64,000 nucleotides of DNA from Aquimarina sp. AU58 (GCF_900312745.1 NZ_OMPD01000014.1:1426001-1490000), one strand, 5' to 3'; numbered from the stretch's first letter, positions 46,013 to 55,088 are shown. Notes: generated from the letters alone by a model not told the origin. A program made the numbers and translations.

Positions 46013-46738
46013 TTACTTTGATTGTACGGTATATGGAAGAGACAAGTCGGTGCTTAAAACATTATATACTTTATACACACCAAGCATAGGTTTATCTTTG
46101 ATTTCTGTATTTACCTGCATATAGGCAGAAACGGCATCGAACTTAAAGTCGGTTTGATTATTTATTCTATAATCTGGTATTACTACTTTAATGCTTGTTT
46201 TGTTGGTAATGACTTGAAAACCGGGTGAATCCATATACATAGGCATTCCAGGATTAGTGGGAGGTAATTTTACCGAGGTATCTGTTTTTTTGAATTGCTT
46301 TACCGATAATCCGCCTTCGACCCGATCATCTTTATGAAGAACCACCCAATGAGGATGCCATATGATCCCATCGTTATCATAGATAGAATCATTATTCTCA
46401 TCCCATAATGGGGTGTCATCAAAATCGGGATGAGATGTTAAAGCCAATGCTAGAATACCCTTAGTGTCATTAAACCCTACATCTGTTGGTTTTAGAGTCG
46501 TAGGAAAAACATAACCCAAAACGGGAGCACCGTGCAATTGCCCTGCCGGAGCTGGAGTTGTTTTTCCTGCGTTTCCTTTAACATTAATTTCCCAAATAGT
46601 ACTATTGATATTGGTATCATGTATAACAGAAGCCTTTACTATTTGTAGATCATCAGTATTGTATTTTTTACATTCGTCACAGGCAATTAACGTACTGCTA
46701 AGTGCCATGAATACTATAGTTATAATTAAATTTTTCAT
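46013..46738 (-). CDS. Lipoprotein of unknown function in the MarR module
   Basis: 241 residues. The signal ends in a lipobox STLIACDECKKYN, so the mature protein starts with Cys20 and has another cysteine three residues on. The beta-rich body contains VKGNAGKTTPAPAGQLHGAP, an acidic stretch WDENNDSIYDNDG, and IIWHPHWVVLHKDDR, whose histidines and aspartates could bind metal. I do not recognise the family. It lies seven bases upstream of the DUF2024 gene and has an operator copy 75 bp upstream, so it belongs to the MarR module. Confidence 0.72.
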   Translation of the reverse strand: MKNLIITIVFMALSSTLIACDECKKYNTDDLQIVKASVIHDTNINSTIWEINVKGNAGKTTPAPAGQLHGAPVLGYVFPTTLKPTDVGFNDTKGILALALTSHPDFDDTPLWDENNDSIYDNDGIIWHPHWVVLHKDDRVEGGLSVKQFKKTDTSVKLPPTNPGMPMYMDSPGFQVITNKTSIKVVIPDYRINNQTDFKFDAVSAYMQVNTEIKDKPMLGVYKVYNVLSTDLSLPYTVQSK

Positions 46739-46761
46739 TTTTTTTTTGGTATTGTTGGTTT

Positions 46762-46796
46762 AAATGAGTCAACCATGATAAATAATTGACTCATTT
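46762..46796 (-). promoter_or_regulatory. Inverted repeat in the leader of the lipoprotein gene
   Basis: AAATGAGTCAA (46762-46772) and TTGACTCATTT (46786-46796) are perfect 11-base arms around a 13-base loop. It lies between the operator copy at 46813-46825 and the start codon at 46738. There is no T run on the - strand, so it is not a typical terminator; a second operator or a leader hairpin is more likely. Confidence 0.55.
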
Positions 46797-46812
46797 CAAA
46801 ATTGTATTATAA

Positions 46813-46825
46813 TTAGGATTCCTAA
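46813..46825 (-). promoter_or_regulatory. MarR operator copy 2
   Basis: TTAGGATTCCTAA, a 13-bp palindrome with six-base perfect arms, upstream of the lipoprotein gene. A weaker -7-like CAATTTTG follows about 10 bp downstream on the - strand. Confidence 0.65.
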
Positions 46826-46843
46826 CTATTTAAATTAAAAAAA

Positions 46844-47077
46844 TTATCCTTTTACATCTGCCATAGAAGCTCCAAAGTTAATATGTAGCACATTTCCATT
46901 AGGTGTTAGAAGTGCAGGAACAGATTGAACTCCTGCTGTTTCAGCATTTTTGATTTGAGAACGATCTTCTCCTAAATGAACAATCTCTACATTGTCTTTC
47001 CCAATTAGATTAACAATATCATGTTCTGCACTAATACATACTGGGCATCCAGCATGATAAAAAATTGATTTACTCAT
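46844..47077 (-). CDS. Small thioredoxin/glutaredoxin-like protein (CPVC)
   Basis: 77 residues from ATG 47077; an upstream in-frame ATG (47110) would place the start between a -7 box and its leader and is unlikely. SKSIFYHAGCPVCISAEHD carries the CPVC redox motif directly after the first strand, and VQSVPALLTPNGNVLHINFG is the cis-proline region. Cytoplasmic, no signal peptide. It is the first gene of the MarR module and has the best-placed operator. It probably reduces or shuttles thiols for the response controlled by the regulator. Confidence 0.85.
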   Translation of the reverse strand: MSKSIFYHAGCPVCISAEHDIVNLIGKDNVEIVHLGEDRSQIKNAETAGVQSVPALLTPNGNVLHINFGASMADVKG

Positions 47078-47112
47078 TTGTATATATTTTAAGGTTATGC
47101 AAAATTGCAATG

Positions 47113-47134
47113 CAAATATAGTAAGGAATCCTAA
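47113..47134 (-). promoter_or_regulatory. MarR operator copy 3 abutting -7 box
   Basis: On the - strand TTAGGATTCCTTA (47122-47134) is followed after one base by TATATTTG (47113-47120), an exact TAnnTTTG box for the thioredoxin-like gene. Just downstream lies a second dyad, TTGCA-x-TGCAA (47105-47115). Confidence 0.68.
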
Positions 47135-47225
47135 CTAAAAAAAAGAATTTTGTAACTTTTTAATATGATTAAGAGAGAATCTTTTCAATTTAAAAGAACT
47201 ATTATATAAAAAATGGGGTCTCTTT

Positions 47226-50200
47226 TTAATCTTTAAACGCTTTGTTAGAATCCTTGTCTTTTAGTTCATGTTCAGGTTTTTCATTTAGGTAGTTTTCCTC
47301 ATTGTATAAACGAGAAAATAGTTTAATGTATTGATTAAATTCCTCGACTTTATGGTCTATTATTTCATTGTCCTTATATATAAACAATATGTCTACTAAG
47401 CTTCTATAATATTCTATGTTTGTGACAATCTCTTGAGCATATTCATATTGTTCTTTAATAGATAGGTTTCCGTAATATGTTAACTGTTCTTGATATTTTT
47501 TTGCCAGTGTATTCCATAGATTTCTAGCTTTTTTCTTTTTCTCTAATTGATAATATCCAGAAACGAAAGACCTTAGTAAGCTATAATACCCGTAGTATTC
47601 GACTGGTGTTTTTTCAATTCCCAAGTCCAGAATTTCTTCTGCCTTTATTCTTTTTCCTTCATTAATTAATGTTTCAGCCAGTCTGCTTATACTACTTCTA
47701 TAACTAATTCCGTTTCTTCGAGTCTGTGGATCATGATAGATATTTGGATCTTCTCCATTTCCCCAGCTCCAATTTTTAACAATTGGATACATTATATCAG
47801 TATTGATTCTACCCATTTCATATGGATTATCAGGGTCTATTTCTGTTTGAATAGGTACTAATTTATATACCAATCCATCGAGTTGTAGATATTCTTTCAT
47901 CCAAATATAATCGTCATCACCAAAACTACCTCCCGAAAAATATATTGGTCTTTCCCAATTATTATTAGCGATAATATCCAGCATTAATAAACGATGTTTT
48001 AATATATAATCTCCTTTTAGATGGATATCTATATAAGGTACTATTTTATCAGCATCTTTGGGGTGAACAATACCATTTTTGAGTACAGCTTCTTTATCTA
48101 CAGGAATTCGAATATGTTGAGAAGGAAAGGTATTTACTTTTTTTCCACTTTGAAGACCCCCTTTGGTTCTGGGGTCACTAGACTCGATCCATTGCAACCA
48201 ATTTTTTATTAGCATTGTATCGTTGGTAATGGGTTTATGATAAATAACATCGTTATTTCCATATCTATAAAATTCATGTAGAAGTTGTGAAGGAATGGGA
48301 GCGCTTTTATATGCAGCTCTTTTCATTTGATCAATGTACCAATCGGTGGTTAGATAAGTGGTTACTATTACTCTTACATCGGTTCTATATTCCTCAATAT
48401 CTTGTATGTACCACAAAGGAAATGAATCATTATCTCCAATAGTAAATAAAATAGCATCTTTTTGACAAGATGATAAATACATTTTTGACATAGATTGGGC
48501 TGTATATCGATTAGATCGATCATGATCATTCCAATTCTGTTGAGCAAGTATAATAGGTCCTGCAAATAAGCAAGGAATTAGTATCATCAAGGATGTCATT
48601 TTAAAATTTACTAGGTTTTTAAGGGTATCAAATAATGCGTATACACTAAATCCTACCCAAATGGCGAATACATAAAAAGAACCGACCAAAGCATAATCAC
48701 GTTCTCTTACTTCAAATGGTTTCTCATTTAGATATATTTTTAATGCTAATCCTGTGAAAAAGAAAAAAACGAATAGCACCCAGAAGTTTTTTTTATCTTT
48801 TTTGAATTGAAATGTAAGTCCTATAATCCCTAATAGAAGTGGTAAAAAGTAATAAGTATTACGAGCTTTGTTTTTAAGAACATCACTGGGTAGGTTATCT
48901 TGTGATCCCAGGTGTATTTCGTCGATAAACTTAATGCCACTTAACCAGTTTCCGTTTTGACTTGTCATTTCTCCCTGGATGTCGTTTTGTCTTCCCACAA
49001 AATTCCACATAAAGTATCGCCAATACATATAACCAATTTGATAGCTAAACATGAAGTTGATATTATCTCTGAAAGATGGTTTTTCTATATTGAGGTAATT
49101 GCCAAAGGATTTAAGAAACTGGTCATAATCTTTATTATCTCTTTTACTTGTGGCATATTCTCGTCGGAATCTGGTCACTGCATCAAGCAATTTTTTTTCA
49201 TTACTAAATTCGGGTTTGATTGTGAACTTAGGTGGCTCCGAAAATTTCATATAATTAGGAATATGCTCTAAGCTCCACATCCTTGGGAAAAATCCTTTGT
49301 GGTTATCGTCAAGGTTTTGTTTTGCATTTTTCCAATCATTTACTATAATGTATTTCCCTGTTTTTTTATCTTTTTCATATTTTGGAATACCGTCTTGATA
49401 CGGTTTTTTTTCATCTAGGTATGCATAAGCCTCTGTGTATTGAGGACCGTAAAACAGGTAAGTTTTTGGGTATTGTTCTAAGTTATAATACGCCAATACT
49501 TCTCTAGCATTATTTGGATTGTTCTCATTAATTACAGTACCCGCATTTGCACGAATTGGAAGCATGATCCAGCTAGAAAAACCAATCAGAATAAAGAGTA
49601 TAGAAAGGAATAGGGTATTAAGAAGGGGATACTGCTTTTTTCGAGTGTATTTTAATCCGAAGTAAAAGATAATTGCAATTATTAACCCGGCAATCAAGGT
49701 TCCTGAGTTAAAAGGTAAGTTAATAGTATTAATAAAGAATATCTCAGAAATACCAAAGAAAGCAAGTATAGATGGTAGTAATACTTTAAAAATGAAGACC
49801 AAAATGGCGACTACTATGATATTAGCACAAATAAAACTCTTTGTATTAATGTTTTTATAATTTTTAAAATAGTATAATAGGCCAATAGCTGGAATTGACA
49901 ATAATCCCATAAAGTGAACACCGAAAGATAATCCAACGATAAAAGATAGTAATAATAGCCATTTGTTTCCTCTTGGTAAGTGCATATCTCGCTCCCATAA
50001 TAACCCCAGATAGAATAGAAGAGATAAGATACAAGTTGCCATGGCGTATACTTCGGCTTCTACTGCATTAAACCAAAAACTATCTGTGAAGGTAAATGTT
50101 AATGACCCTACTAATCCGCTACCTAGTATTGCAATTGTTTTATTTATGGTAAGAGTTTTATCCTTTGGATTAAGTTTTCGAACAAGATGAATAATAGACC

Positions 50201-50489
50201 AAAACATAAATAGAATGGTAAATGCACTGGCAATAGCAGAAGTACAATTGAGTATAAAAGCAATTTCTTTTGGATCAGATGCAAAAATTGAAGCAAATGC
50301 TCCAATCATTTGAAAAAGAGGAGCTCCTGGTGGGTGTCCAACCTGTAGTTTAGAGGAAGTAGATATATATTCTCCAACGTCCCAAAAGCTATTAGTAGGT
50401 TCTACAGTAAGTAAGTAAACACTTAAAGAAATTATAAAAACTACCCACCCTGTTATTCTATTCCATTTTTGAAAACTAAGTTCTGTCAT
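47226..50489 (-). CDS. DUF2723 / glycosyltransferase family 117 membrane protein
   Basis: 1087 residues. The N-terminal half is polytopic: WVVFIISLSVYLLTVEPTNS, then FWDVGEYISTSSKLQVGHPP with the acidic first-loop motif of GT-C enzymes, and GAPLFQMIGAFASIFASDPK. The C-terminal half holds a periplasmic domain (FTIGDNDSFPLWYIQDIEEY, RDYALVGSFYVFAIWVGFSV). DUF2723 proteins are common in Bacteroidetes and are grouped as GT117, probable lipid-linked-sugar transferases acting outside the inner membrane. They are candidates for protein O-glycosylation, but the substrate is not proven. Single gene. Confidence 0.9.
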   Translation of the reverse strand: MTELSFQKWNRITGWVVFIISLSVYLLTVEPTNSFWDVGEYISTSSKLQVGHPPGAPLFQMIGAFASIFASDPKEIAFILNCTSAIASAFTILFMFWSIIHLVRKLNPKDKTLTINKTIAILGSGLVGSLTFTFTDSFWFNAVEAEVYAMATCILSLLFYLGLLWERDMHLPRGNKWLLLLSFIVGLSFGVHFMGLLSIPAIGLLYYFKNYKNINTKSFICANIIVVAILVFIFKVLLPSILAFFGISEIFFINTINLPFNSGTLIAGLIIAIIFYFGLKYTRKKQYPLLNTLFLSILFILIGFSSWIMLPIRANAGTVINENNPNNAREVLAYYNLEQYPKTYLFYGPQYTEAYAYLDEKKPYQDGIPKYEKDKKTGKYIIVNDWKNAKQNLDDNHKGFFPRMWSLEHIPNYMKFSEPPKFTIKPEFSNEKKLLDAVTRFRREYATSKRDNKDYDQFLKSFGNYLNIEKPSFRDNINFMFSYQIGYMYWRYFMWNFVGRQNDIQGEMTSQNGNWLSGIKFIDEIHLGSQDNLPSDVLKNKARNTYYFLPLLLGIIGLTFQFKKDKKNFWVLFVFFFFTGLALKIYLNEKPFEVRERDYALVGSFYVFAIWVGFSVYALFDTLKNLVNFKMTSLMILIPCLFAGPIILAQQNWNDHDRSNRYTAQSMSKMYLSSCQKDAILFTIGDNDSFPLWYIQDIEEYRTDVRVIVTTYLTTDWYIDQMKRAAYKSAPIPSQLLHEFYRYGNNDVIYHKPITNDTMLIKNWLQWIESSDPRTKGGLQSGKKVNTFPSQHIRIPVDKEAVLKNGIVHPKDADKIVPYIDIHLKGDYILKHRLLMLDIIANNNWERPIYFSGGSFGDDDYIWMKEYLQLDGLVYKLVPIQTEIDPDNPYEMGRINTDIMYPIVKNWSWGNGEDPNIYHDPQTRRNGISYRSSISRLAETLINEGKRIKAEEILDLGIEKTPVEYYGYYSLLRSFVSGYYQLEKKKKARNLWNTLAKKYQEQLTYYGNLSIKEQYEYAQEIVTNIEYYRSLVDILFIYKDNEIIDHKVEEFNQYIKLFSRLYNEENYLNEKPEHELKDKDSNKAFKD

Positions 50490-50591
50490 TTATTTTGATC
50501 ACAATTTTATGTTCTGAAATCAAATAAATGTGAAAATAAATATCCAGGCTATTTTTAATGAGCCGAATAAGGTACTAGTACGGGTATGATT

Positions 50592-51581
50592 TTATTTTTT
50601 GAGCAATAAATCTTGTCTGCTAGAGATATTTAACTTGCTGTAAATGTTTGTGATATGTGTTTTTACAGTGCTTAGGCTTATAAATAATTCGTTTGCAATT
50701 TCTTTATTACTTTTTCCTGATATGATGAGGTTTTTTATTGCTTTTTCTTGCTTGCTAAGAGGTATTGCTTTAGGGGTTTTTGATTTTTTCCATAATTTTA
50801 TGGCGATCAAGACTAATACAACAATAACAAGAAAAGCTATACCATTAACCCATAAGCTTACTTTGTATTTATGGTTAACGATTTCTCGAGTAATAAAATT
50901 GAGTTTATTTTCGAGATATGCATAGGTGGATGGATCAAGTTCACTGGATTTTAATTCTTTCAGAAAACTTAGATAATATTCTGGATTGGCTTTAGCATCT
51001 TTTTCTAATAAATTTTGGTCATCTAGTTTTTTAATGCCAATAAGTTTTACCAAAAGTATTTGCAAAGAATCTTTTACATACCCTTTGGTTTCTATAAGGT
51101 ATTGTTTAGGATCAAAATCATCGGTTAGATTTTCATATTTGGCTTCAAACTTTTTTAATTTTTGCCACTCTAAATCAGCAGAATTACTTGTAGTATACTT
51201 CCCAAACATCGTTTCTCCTTTGGTAAAGTGAATGGTGTCTTTTTTAGATAGTATAAATAGTTGAAAGTTCTTTATCTTGTTTGAAAGCTTATTTTTTTCT
51301 TCGGCAGATATAGGATTAAGTTGTATCTTATAAATACGTTCTTTTGAAGTAAATAAGTCTTGATCAAACGCAAAAAAACCTTCCTCGGTTAAAGGAGTTG
51401 ATGCAATTGTAGTTGTATGGTAAGTATTGGTATTTTCTTCAAGTTCAATTTGACTTAGATAAACCTGTTGTTCCCATTTTTCGGAATGTTCTATATGTAT
51501 ATAACCAGAAACACAATTTTGCCCGAATATTGATGAAAAAAAGAATAACAAAATGATTAGAAGGGAGTTTTTTTTTCTCAT
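50592..51581 (-). CDS. Membrane-anchored LuxR-type transcriptional regulator
   Basis: 329 residues. A signal peptide (ending near SSIFGQN) precedes a periplasmic region of ~220 residues with beta-rich and helical parts and no family I recognise. A single membrane segment (VNGIAFLVIVVLVLIAIKLW) leads to a cytoplasmic LuxR/GerE helix-turn-helix (AIKNLIISGKSNKEIANELF, then SLSTVKTHITNIYSKLNISS). This is a one-component design in which a periplasmic sensor is joined directly to DNA binding. Targets unknown. Divergent from the small lipoprotein gene by about 200 bp. Confidence 0.88.
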   Translation of the reverse strand: MRKKNSLLIILLFFFSSIFGQNCVSGYIHIEHSEKWEQQVYLSQIELEENTNTYHTTTIASTPLTEEGFFAFDQDLFTSKERIYKIQLNPISAEEKNKLSNKIKNFQLFILSKKDTIHFTKGETMFGKYTTSNSADLEWQKLKKFEAKYENLTDDFDPKQYLIETKGYVKDSLQILLVKLIGIKKLDDQNLLEKDAKANPEYYLSFLKELKSSELDPSTYAYLENKLNFITREIVNHKYKVSLWVNGIAFLVIVVLVLIAIKLWKKSKTPKAIPLSKQEKAIKNLIISGKSNKEIANELFISLSTVKTHITNIYSKLNISSRQDLLLKK

Positions 51582-51780
51582 TTTTTAGTGATATGAATAT
51601 AAAACCGTAACCGTAATTTTATTAAATATAGTAAAGGTAATAAAATATAAATTGCTTCAAATTTAAAAATGAAGTATCATTTTTTAAGTATTTACATTTA
51701 CATATTAGGTTATGAAATGACGCAACCTTTAGCAGAAAAAAACATCTATCCAATATAAAAATTATTGATGAAATAGTATT

Positions 51781-52164
51781 ATGAAAAAAATTCTTCTTGT
51801 TATTATAATTTGCACTCAATTTAGTTGTTCAAAAGATGATGATTCCTCTATTCCTGAGACAATCCAAATTAGAATCAAAAATATAAGTCAGTTTAATTAT
51901 TCAGATATCCAGATAAATACTGGTGGAGGTGAAAATAATTATGGAAATATTTCTGCCAGTAGAACATCGAAGTATGGAGGTTTTGATTTTGCATACAGAT
52001 ATGCGTTGGTAGAATTGAAGATTAATGGAGAAATATTTACAATCCAACCAATCGATTATTTTGGAGAGGTTAAATTGACTCCGGGGAATTATACTTATGA
52101 AATAGGAGCTAATGATTCTGCCGAACGATATGGCAAGCTTACTTTAAATTTAGTTCGAGATTGA
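51781..52164 (+). CDS. Small lipoprotein of unknown function
   Basis: 127 residues. A lipoprotein signal ends at TQFSCSKDDDSS, followed by an acidic linker and a beta-sandwich-like domain (IQIRIKNISQFNYSDIQINT, then YRYALVELKINGEIFTIQPI, then LTPGNYTYEIGAND). Such short lipoproteins are common in Flavobacteriaceae and mostly unstudied. It lies divergent to the membrane LuxR-type regulator, which makes it a possible target. Confidence 0.75.
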   Translation: MKKILLVIIICTQFSCSKDDDSSIPETIQIRIKNISQFNYSDIQINTGGGENNYGNISASRTSKYGGFDFAYRYALVELKINGEIFTIQPIDYFGEVKLTPGNYTYEIGANDSAERYGKLTLNLVRD

Positions 52165-52189
52165 ATTAGGTGATATAATAAAATAGATA

Positions 52190-52226
52190 TAAAAAACCGC
52201 TTCAATGTGTTTAACAACGAAGCGGT
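52190..52226 (-). terminator. Rho-independent terminator of htpG
   Basis: On the - strand ACCGCTTC (52226-52219) pairs with GAAGCGGT (52203-52196) across a 15-base loop and is followed by a T run. It lies about 30 bp after the htpG stop. Confidence 0.75.
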
Positions 52227-52256
52227 CCAATATCTATAAGTATAGCAGTCTAACTA

Positions 52257-54143
52257 CTATTTTATCATATCGTAACTACGTTTAATAAAATCTGTTAACT
52301 CTTCTCCTTTTAATAGATTTTGAGAAAGTCTGGCCAAATCCAGAGATTGTTTTATTAAGCGTTCTTTTTTCTTATCTGTTTTGGTAGCAGCAATTTGCCC
52401 AATTAGTTCATGATTTGTATTAATGATCAAATTGTACATTTCTGGCATATTACCCATACCAAACATTCCACCACCACCGGTTTGTTGCATCTCTTTCATA
52501 CGACGCATAAACTCTGGTTGGGTAATCATGAATGGAGAAGCATTACTATCCATAGCTTCTAATTGTACGGTATATGTTTCTTTTGGAACTACTTTTTCAA
52601 GATCAGCTTTAAGTGCTTCTTTTTCTTCATCAGATAATTTAGAGATGGTTTCTTCATCTTTTTTGATAAGATTATCGATGTGATCCCCATCTACACGTGC
52701 AAAAGAAATATTTTCTTTACTAGTCTCCATTTTTTGGATCAAATGAGAAACAATAGGAGAGTCTAAAAGGAGTACTTCATATCCTTTATCTTTGGCAGCA
52801 GATATGTATGAGTGTTGCTCATCTTTATTAGAAGCATAAAGAAGAACGAGCTTACCATCTTTGTCAGTTTGAGAATCTTTAATTTTTTCTTGTAATTCTT
52901 CAAATGTAAAGAAAGAACCATCTATTGTTGGATATAGTGCAAATTTGTCAGCTTTTTCGAAGAATTTATCTTCAGAAAGCATTCCGTATTCGATCACAAT
53001 TTTAATATCATTCCATTTTTGCTCAAAATCTTCTCTATTGTTTTTAAACATAGAGCTTAGTTTATCAGCAACTTTACGAGTGATGTAACTAGATATTTTC
53101 TTTACATTACCATCGGCTTGTAAATAAGATCGGGATACATTAAGAGGGATATCAGGAGAATCAATTACACCTCGAAGCATGGTAAGGAATTCTGGAACAA
53201 TACCTTCTACATTATCAGTAACAAATACTTGATTTTGATATAATTGGATTCTGTCTTTTTGTATGTTCATATCCTGACCCAGTTTTGGGAAATACAGAAT
53301 CCCGGTTAGGTTAAAAGGATAATCTACATTAAGGTGGATATTAAAAAGAGGCTCTTCAAATTGCATAGGGTACAATTCTCGATAGAATCCTTTATAATCC
53401 TCATCTTTTAAATCGGCAGGCTGTTTTGTCCACGCAGGATTAGGGTTATTGATAATGTTATCAACTTCTTGAGTTGGTGCAGGATCTTCTTCTTTAGCAT
53501 CCTCGGGTTTTGGTAATGTTTCCGTTTTAGTACCAAATTTTATAGATACTGGCATGAATTTATTGTATTTCACCAATAACTCACTTATTCTGCTATCTTC
53601 AAGAAACTCAGCATCATCTTCGCCAATATGCAGGATGATCTCTGTTCCTCTTTCTGTTTTATCATGTTCCTCTATACTATAGGTTGGAGATCCATCACAA
53701 ATCCAATGTGCAGCGGGCTCATCTTTATAGGATTTTGTAATGATTTCTACTTTGTCTGCCACCATAAAAGCAGAATAGAACCCAAGACCAAAATGCCCTA
53801 TTATTCCAGAATCTTTAGCACTATCCTTATATTTTTCAAGAAATTCTTCGGCACCAGAAAAAGCTATTTGGTTAATATATTTCTCAACCTCTTCTGCAGT
53901 CATACCAATTCCTTGGTCGATAATATGTAATTGCTTTTTGTCTTTATCCACTTTAATCTCGATAAGTGGATTTCCATATTCTACTTTAACGTCACCAATA
54001 CTTGTTAAATGTTTTAGCTTTAAAGTTGCATCTGTTGCATTCGAAATGAGTTCTCGTAAAAAAATCTCGTGATCAGAATACAAGAATTTTTTAATTAATG
54101 GAAAAATGTTTTCTACAGATACATTAATACTTCCTGTTGCCAT
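52257..54143 (-). CDS. htpG: Molecular chaperone HtpG (Hsp90)
   Basis: 628 residues, normal for bacterial Hsp90. The GHKL ATPase domain shows FLRELISNATDATLKLKHLT, HIIDQGIGMTAEEVEKYINQ and IIGHFGLGFYSAFMVADKVE; the middle domain has GVIDSPDIPLNVSRSYLQAD. A Gly/Met-rich stretch (QQTGGGGMFGMGNMPEMYN) lies near the C-terminal dimerisation domain. It helps fold client proteins under stress. A 13-bp dyad lies 74 bp upstream. Single gene with its own terminator. Confidence 0.97.
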   Translation of the reverse strand: MATGSINVSVENIFPLIKKFLYSDHEIFLRELISNATDATLKLKHLTSIGDVKVEYGNPLIEIKVDKDKKQLHIIDQGIGMTAEEVEKYINQIAFSGAEEFLEKYKDSAKDSGIIGHFGLGFYSAFMVADKVEIITKSYKDEPAAHWICDGSPTYSIEEHDKTERGTEIILHIGEDDAEFLEDSRISELLVKYNKFMPVSIKFGTKTETLPKPEDAKEEDPAPTQEVDNIINNPNPAWTKQPADLKDEDYKGFYRELYPMQFEEPLFNIHLNVDYPFNLTGILYFPKLGQDMNIQKDRIQLYQNQVFVTDNVEGIVPEFLTMLRGVIDSPDIPLNVSRSYLQADGNVKKISSYITRKVADKLSSMFKNNREDFEQKWNDIKIVIEYGMLSEDKFFEKADKFALYPTIDGSFFTFEELQEKIKDSQTDKDGKLVLLYASNKDEQHSYISAAKDKGYEVLLLDSPIVSHLIQKMETSKENISFARVDGDHIDNLIKKDEETISKLSDEEKEALKADLEKVVPKETYTVQLEAMDSNASPFMITQPEFMRRMKEMQQTGGGGMFGMGNMPEMYNLIINTNHELIGQIAATKTDKKKERLIKQSLDLARLSQNLLKGEELTDFIKRSYDMIK

Positions 54144-54216
54144 TTTTATATTGTTTTTAGTTTAATTGTCATCTTATGGTGTGGTGTATTCAAAAAAAAT
54201 ACCAATAGTATGTATC

Positions 54217-54229
54217 TGCCAAACTGGCA
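54217..54229. promoter_or_regulatory. Dyad upstream of htpG
   Basis: TGCCA-AAC-TGGCA, a palindrome with perfect five-base arms, 74 bp upstream of the htpG start. It might be a heat-shock regulator site; no other copy is visible to support this. Confidence 0.35.
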
Positions 54230-54585
54230 CTGAAGTAAGTTTTTTTCATATCTGTTGTAATGATTTGTTGACACAATGGACTAAGGATGTAAATGGGTTT
54301 TTTTGAAGTATATAGTTTGTTTACAATTCAATATATAAATGCTATGAATATTGGTTTAATACGCATAGCTAATTTAGAAGGGAGAAACTTTGCTATGAGA
54401 ATAAATACCCTAGAGTTGTAAACTGTATAAATTCTGATTTGGCGATGGTTTTTATTATCGCCATCAGGATGATTGGTTTTGAAAAAGATTAAAAAATAAA
54501 ATACTTAAAAATATATCAATCATATATTTTTTTGAAAACATAATCTGTTACTTGATCTAAAAGTAGAGATTTTGAAGAGTACTAT

Positions 54586-54760
54586 AGTCGGTCACCCGAC
54601 TGGCTTGGTTTGTTTATTTATTGGTTAGGTTGATAGAAAGATGCGCTGTGGTTGGCGCATCTTTCTCGTTTTAGAGGTAGCCATTTTATATACAAAGTCG
54701 TAAATAATGATGCATAGTAGATTAAAATCTGCTTACATCGGGTATGATGTTTCCCGATGT
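54586..54760. ncRNA. Candidate structured RNA or regulatory leader (three hairpins)
   Basis: Three perfect stems in 175 bases: AGTCGG/CCGACT with a TCAC loop (54586-54601), AGAAAGATGCGC/GCGCATCTTTCT with an eight-base loop (54635-54666), and ACATCGGG/CCCGATGT with a ten-base loop (54735-54760). Local GC is higher than in the surrounding AT-rich DNA. No ORF explains them, and no exact promoter box was found. They could be an sRNA or the long leader of the histidine kinase gene. The strand cannot be decided. Confidence 0.35.
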
Positions 54761-55088
54761 GATAAATACAGTAAAAACAATTGGTCGAGTTAATACTGTT
54801 TTATAGCAGTATTTGATTAATGTAATGTAAGTCTTTTCTTATAATTCTAATGAGATGCATCAAAAAATTGAGATCATTTTGGTGTAATGTAATAGAAACT
54901 GCGAGTTGTTTTGTATACTGTTGATTTACAGGTTTTAATGTGGTGTTTAGAAAGAGATTAAGTGTAAGGCTATCTATTAATTTTTTAGATTTCTTAATAA
55001 GAAAGAGGTTTAGATACAAAAAAATTGAGACCTGTCATGCAATTTGAAAATACATTTATGCGTATCTTCACAATTAGAACCCCCTAGA

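Larger units (their letters stand above)
54144..55088. other. Gene-free stretch with structured segments
   Basis: About 945 bp between htpG and the histidine kinase. It holds the htpG upstream dyad (54217-54229) and three strong hairpins (54586-54601, 54635-54666, 54735-54760), listed separately. A 72-residue - strand ORF (54801-55019) has biased composition and no family likeness, so I do not call it. The in-frame TTG at 55044 is not taken as the kinase start. Confidence 0.55.

Noticed and set aside
45733..46089. 118-residue + strand ORF over the DUF2024 gene
   Set aside because: Antisense to a recognised family with good context; no domain of its own.
54801..55019. 72-residue - strand ORF upstream of the histidine kinase
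   Set aside because: Leu/Ile/Asn/Lys-biased composition expected from random AT-rich DNA, no recognisable domain, no promoter box.
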